DNA from: Mesostigma viride
Taxonomy: Eukaryota; Streptophyta; Mesostigmatophyceae; Mesostigmatales; Mesostigmataceae
Length of the DNA: 64,000 nucleotides
Assembly: GCA_009746045.1 (NCBI GenBank)
Contig: RPFO01000941.1
Location: 105,001 to 169,000 of the forward strand
Reading direction: 5' to 3'
Part shown: positions 60,307-64,000 of the stretch, one piece after another
Layout of the letters: every line of letters begins with the position of its first letter
How positions within the stretch are numbered: the first letter of the stretch is position 1
Program-made: the position numbers and the translations under genes
Notes under the pieces: generated by a model
Databases searched by the model: none
What the model saw: the letters and a program-made list of their open reading frames with translations, nothing else
Told to the model about the DNA's origin: nothing

Positions 60307-60832
60307 TGTTTGGGAATTAATTAATTATTCCCAGTGGCCACATGCCTGAATTATTTCTATTCTGGGCAGGTGGGTCTTTTGTGTGTTGTTTGTGATTTCT
60401 TGGAGTGTGTTTTATTAGCTACGTGCTGATATTTTTACTGACTTTTTTGAATCAGTACTTAGCAAGATATTAATCTATGTTGTGTGTGTTTTTTGTTATA
60501 GTGTACGGTTCTCAACTAGTATGACAGCAACTATGTCACTACGTTACATGGACAGTGATTCTTGATTCTTTATTCCATGGACAGGTGTCACTTTACTGGA
60601 TGAGATTCCATGCATTATATCAGGGTTGATTTTACAGATGACATCTGGCAATCATACAAACAATATTCTAGAATCTGGCGATGGTTCTTTGGTTGACTGC
60701 CATCTGGCAGTACCTCTTTTCTGCCTATAAAAATACGATGTGGGCCATACCTAAAGTATCGTCTCTCATGCCATGTCTCTCGTAATAAATTCATCAATAA
60801 ACGACATTCAACTCATTCATGTACTTTAAACA
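60307..60832 (+). repeat. 3' LTR of TR-GAG
   Basis: 526 bp; no difference from 58089-58614 was seen on reading both through. Confidence 0.96.
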
Positions 60833-60848
60833 GAGACCCCATAGCTGA

Positions 60849-60925
60849 AGGGTGGTCCCACGCGGAATGGGGTCATTTTTGGCGCATTTTGCAAGAAAAA
60901 AACGCTAGTTTCAATCGTCCGATAT
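60849..60925. repeat. terminal-like repeat shared with 45925
   Basis: GGTGGTCCCACGCGGAATGG and following bases repeat those at 45928, same orientation. It lies about 200 bp from the 3' end of the minus-strand gene at 61144. Confidence 0.75.
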
Positions 60926-61143
60926 CTTTTTTTCGCGCGAATTTGGCGTCCGATCGCGTATTTTCGAGCTAATTTGGTGTCATAATGCTTAATTCATGTC
61001 AATTTGAGCGTACATTCCACATCGAGAGGCTTGAAAGTTAGTAATTCATGTAAATTTTACGTGGAGAGACTCGACATCATCCTAACCTTTGTATTAACCA
61101 TAGGACGAGCATTGCCAGCGCATGTCCAAGTGCTAACTTTCCC

Positions 61144-63998
61144 TCACACTTTCGAGGGCCTCTTCCGTAATTTGGCTTCCGCGATCTGCTGTTCCGTTTT
61201 CGAGTTCCTCCTCTTCTTATCGATCTCCTTTGCAGGCGCCCAGACTTCCACATCCTTCCAGCTCTTGCCATCCGTCAGCTTTACCACCTTCATCGCGTAG
61301 TCCAGCGGCATCCACCACAACTTGTTCTTCAACTTCCCTCCCTTCTCCCCCTCAGCGAAAAACTTAAATGCGACGTCCCTCCACTTGGTGTCGTATCCAG
61401 ACACCTGCCCATAAAGCATGACGTCTTCTAGCTTGGCATACATTGGCGTAGCCGTATCCTTGTTCCCTGCTTGCATAATGGCTAAAGTCCACCCATCACA
61501 CCAAAAGGCCTCTGGTGCTCCGAACCCCATTTCCCCGTCCATAAGTCTCATTTCCAACGTGGGCTTGTCATCATCCTCATCGCCCGCCTGACTGTCTTCC
61601 GCCCCCTTAGGCTCCTCCCGTCCGGAAGTGTCAGCATGTACAGCCGCTGGTCCGAAGCCCACCGCCACATTAGCCAAGCGAAGTAACTGCTCCACATCCT
61701 CATTACCTGCGAGCAAACCGATCATGCCATCAACGCATGACTAAAATCGAGTTAGTAGAAATCGGACTGCCAACCGTGAAAAATCAAAACACTCTACATA
61801 CCAGAATTCACTCGCAGATTTTTTCTTACCCTTTTTGGCCTTTTCCTTCGACCTCTGCTCGCAGGTAGACCCCGTCTGGGGGTGGGGGGCAGGCGCCGGG
61901 GCGGGTTTGGCGGGCTCGGCAACCTTGGCAGTCTTCGCGGTCTTGGGTAACTTCTTGGAAGCAACGCGCTCCTTTCCCCCGTCCTCCTCCTCTCCGCCGC
62001 CATCCTCCTCCTCCTTCTCCTCCTCATCGTCCGAATCTGAAAGCACAACTGCTTTTCGACGCCGTTTCTGAGGCAGGGCAGGCTTGGGAGGCTTCCCCAC
62101 CTTGGCCGATTTCTTGGAAGCAACGTGCTCCGCAGCCTTCCCACCCTTGGCGGATTTCTTGGTAGCAACGTGCTGCTCCTCCTCCTCCTCCTCCTCCTCC
62201 TCCCCCTCCTCCTCCTCAGCATCGTCGTCCTCCTCCTCCTCCTCCTCCTCAGCATCGTCGTCCGAATCAGCCACTGCCACAACTGGCTTACGAAGCTGCT
62301 TCTTCGGTACCTGAGAAATGGCCAGAGTCGGCGGGGGAACCCGAAGCTGCTTCTTCGGTACCTGAGAACTGGGCAGAGGCGCCGGGGTGGGCAGAGTCGC
62401 GGGGGAACCCGAAGCTGCTTCTTCGGAACCTGAAAAACGGGCTGCGACGCGGCAGGCTTGGAAGGCCCACCTCCATCATCCTCAACAAGTGACACGACTG
62501 CCCGTCGAGTCACTTGAGAAGCGGGCTTCTTCGCCGCAGGCGGATCCGAATCACCTTCAGGCCCCGTCATCTGTTCGGCCTGCTGCGTTCTGACCTCGAC
62601 GGGGGTCTCTCCGCGGTTAGACCCTCCTGCCGGACCTCCATCCCCTCCATCCCCTCCCTCCAACAACTGTTGGTCATCCCTCTCCACCACGGCGGACGAT
62701 CCCCCAGCTTCGTGGGAAGCTTTTCGCTTCTTCGCCCTTCCGAGCCTAGGCCCCCCATCACCTTCCCCCTGTTCAAGCCGCTCCCACAATTCACTCCCTT
62801 TCCCGATCCTTTCCACTATCTCTTGAAACCCCTTAATCTCCGTCTCGGTACCAAACACGATCACCATCGGTTCGAACCTGGAGAAAAACTCGTGGGCGCA
62901 AGCCTTCAGCACATTATCGTACATCCCGCCCGGTTGGGGAATGTCCGAAGCTTTCGGGCAAGGACCGAACGCCCACCACCTGGACTGAAAGTTACTCCAC
63001 TTATCACCCCAAATGTTCGCCAAGTTCAGCAGGCTCAGGCACGGAAGGGACCTATAGCCCAAGGGAAAGGGGCGGGCTGAAGCTGAGGCAACCTCGCCTG
63101 CCACCTGCTTGACGAGCGACTTGTCATCATCATCACCGTCTAGTAACTGACAGCAAAACCAGACCCGGCGACGGCCCCAGTCCACACTCTGCCACTCATA
63201 CTTCACGTCCCACTCCTCCTCCTCCTTCGCCTCCGTCTCCTTCCCCTTCCCCTTCCCCTTCGATCCCTTCTCCAGCCCCTTCACCGGCCCCTTCATCGCC
63301 GCCTCCTTCACCCCCCCTTCGAGTAATCCAAGTTTTGGAGCGTACTTCCTGAACGCTTCCGGAGCAAAAAGTGCCAAACCCACCGTCTTGTCCTCGCTCT
63401 CTTTTAGCAGAATCTCCTGAAAGTCGATCTTGCCATTACTGATATCCTTTCTCGGAATCCTCAGATGTGCGGCGTGTTTTTTGGCTTTAAGAAGGTAGGC
63501 GATGTTCCTCGTTATGATGACGGCCACATCCCAAAATTCCCGGTATCTGGCCACAATCTCCTTCCTGCCGACCGGCCGAGCGAGAGGATGGAGATTGAAG
63601 ACGAGTTCGAAAATATGAGACGCCACAAACTCCTTGCCATTTGCGTCCTTGCATCGCGCTTCCAGCGTCACATCCTCCTTGAATCTGGCGCAAATGGTCA
63701 GCCGCAGGCACTCCAGCACATCCTTGGCGATCTCCACCAACTTGGTGAGCTTTTCCGGTCCAACCTGGCAGCTCATGATGCAATCGATCACGGCGTCCAT
63801 CATAGGAAGGCTGGCCAAGTTCCTGAAAGAAGTCCAAGAGACCTTCTGGCCTTTCTTCTCCCCCTCTGCATTGGCGAATTTGCACCTTTGCATCATCACC
63901 TCCTCAGGCGCGGGTTTCGTTGAGGCAGGATCATCAGTCTGCTCCTGTGTCAGACGGAGAAACGTGTTGGCCAGCGTGCGACTGTAAGCGGAATGCAC
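61144..63998 (-). CDS. unrecognised multi-exon gene with Lys/Glu-rich tail; 5' end off window
   Basis: Read from 63998 to 61144. An N-terminal globular part (DVLECLRLTICARFKEDVTL, HIFELVFNLHPLARPVGRKE, FWDVAVIITRNIAYLLKAKK, then WQSVDWGRRRVWFCCQLLDG) is followed by a disordered charged region with repeats of KK(L/S)(P/A)K and acidic runs (about 62280-61800; DSDDDAEEEEEEEDDDAEEE). After an intron (about 61800-61740, containing a TACTAAC branch-point-like motif) comes a last exon with LMDGEMGFGAPEAFWCDGWT and LWWMPLDYAMKVVKLTDGKS. Frames change within 62280-62470, so a small intron or indel lies there. I do not recognise the family. It lies beside the same terminal repeat as the 45.9-51.6-kb genes, so it may be transposon-borne. 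Confidence 0.55.
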
Positions 63999-64000
63999 TG

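Larger units (their letters stand above)
58089..60832 (+). mobile_element. TR-GAG: non-autonomous LTR retrotransposon carrying only gag
   Basis: 2744 bp. Two 526-bp LTRs (58089-58614, 60307-60832), TG...CA ends, appear identical by eye. TSD GAGAC; primer-binding site TGGTATCGGGAG right after the 5' LTR; purine tract AAGGGGGG before the 3' LTR. Only two small ORFs lie inside: an acidic ORF and a Gag with a CCHC knuckle. No protease, RT or integrase. It must rely on another element's enzymes. The clean structure indicates a recent insertion. Confidence 0.95.

Noticed and set aside
45900-64000. Integrated giant-virus segment
   Set aside because: The unknown genes contain spliceosomal introns and sit beside multicopy repeats; no viral hallmark gene (capsid, packaging ATPase, polymerase) was seen.

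Overview
The window is nuclear DNA of a eukaryote. Spliceosomal introns with GT/AG ends, a GC-rich host gene with glutamine-rich insertions, abundant minisatellites and several classes of nested retroelements all point that way. PAT/Kangaroo-like tyrosine-recombinase (YR) retroelements next to Copia-type elements, and the codon use, best fit a chlorophyte green alga (volvocine-like). That placement is inference; no rRNA or organelle marker is present.

Region 1 (about 1-35.7 kb, + strand) is one host gene: MTO1/MnmG (GidA), the FAD-dependent subunit of the tRNA wobble-uridine carboxymethylaminomethyl-modification enzyme. Fifteen exons (124-35720) could be joined in phase, including a 52-nt exon at 10590-10641; the 5' end lies off the left edge. 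Its introns hold two transposon complexes. Intron 5 carries a 4.3-kb YR retroelement (A1). Intron 7 (18.6 kb) carries a nest: a YR element of a second family (B1), with a foldback DNA element in its gag, is split by a Copia-type LTR retrotransposon (14310-26252, 5-bp target duplication GGACC), which is itself split by a second A-family YR element (A2, 18379-22472). Several MTO1 introns contain tandem copies of their own splice-site region.

Region 2 (36-45.9 kb) is a transposon graveyard: a frameshifted APE-type non-LTR retrotransposon on the minus strand (36057-42212), a deleted second copy of the Copia-type element (42671-44307), and the 3' LTR and polypurine tract of a probable Gypsy-type element (44353-45055).

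Region 3 (45.9-64 kb) is less GC-rich outside its ORFs. It holds minus-strand multi-exon genes that look transposon-borne. One (47962-51626) has a cysteine cluster and a degenerate RNase H-fold transposase-like domain; the other (61144-63998 and beyond) is an unrecognised protein with a Lys/Glu-rich tail. Short PstI-centred palindromes are scattered in the introns and flanks. This region was hit by a complete B-family YR element (B3, 52153-57540) and by a young non-autonomous Gag-only LTR element (TR-GAG, 58089-60832; LTRs look identical, TSD GAGAC).

Points most worth following: the Copia-type element has gene order Gag-IN-PR-RT-RH in two independent copies; both YR families carry a 2A-like NPGP motif between RNase H and the recombinase; MTO1 shows splice-site-anchored tandem duplications; and region 3 has an unclassified transposase-like family with its palindromic repeats.
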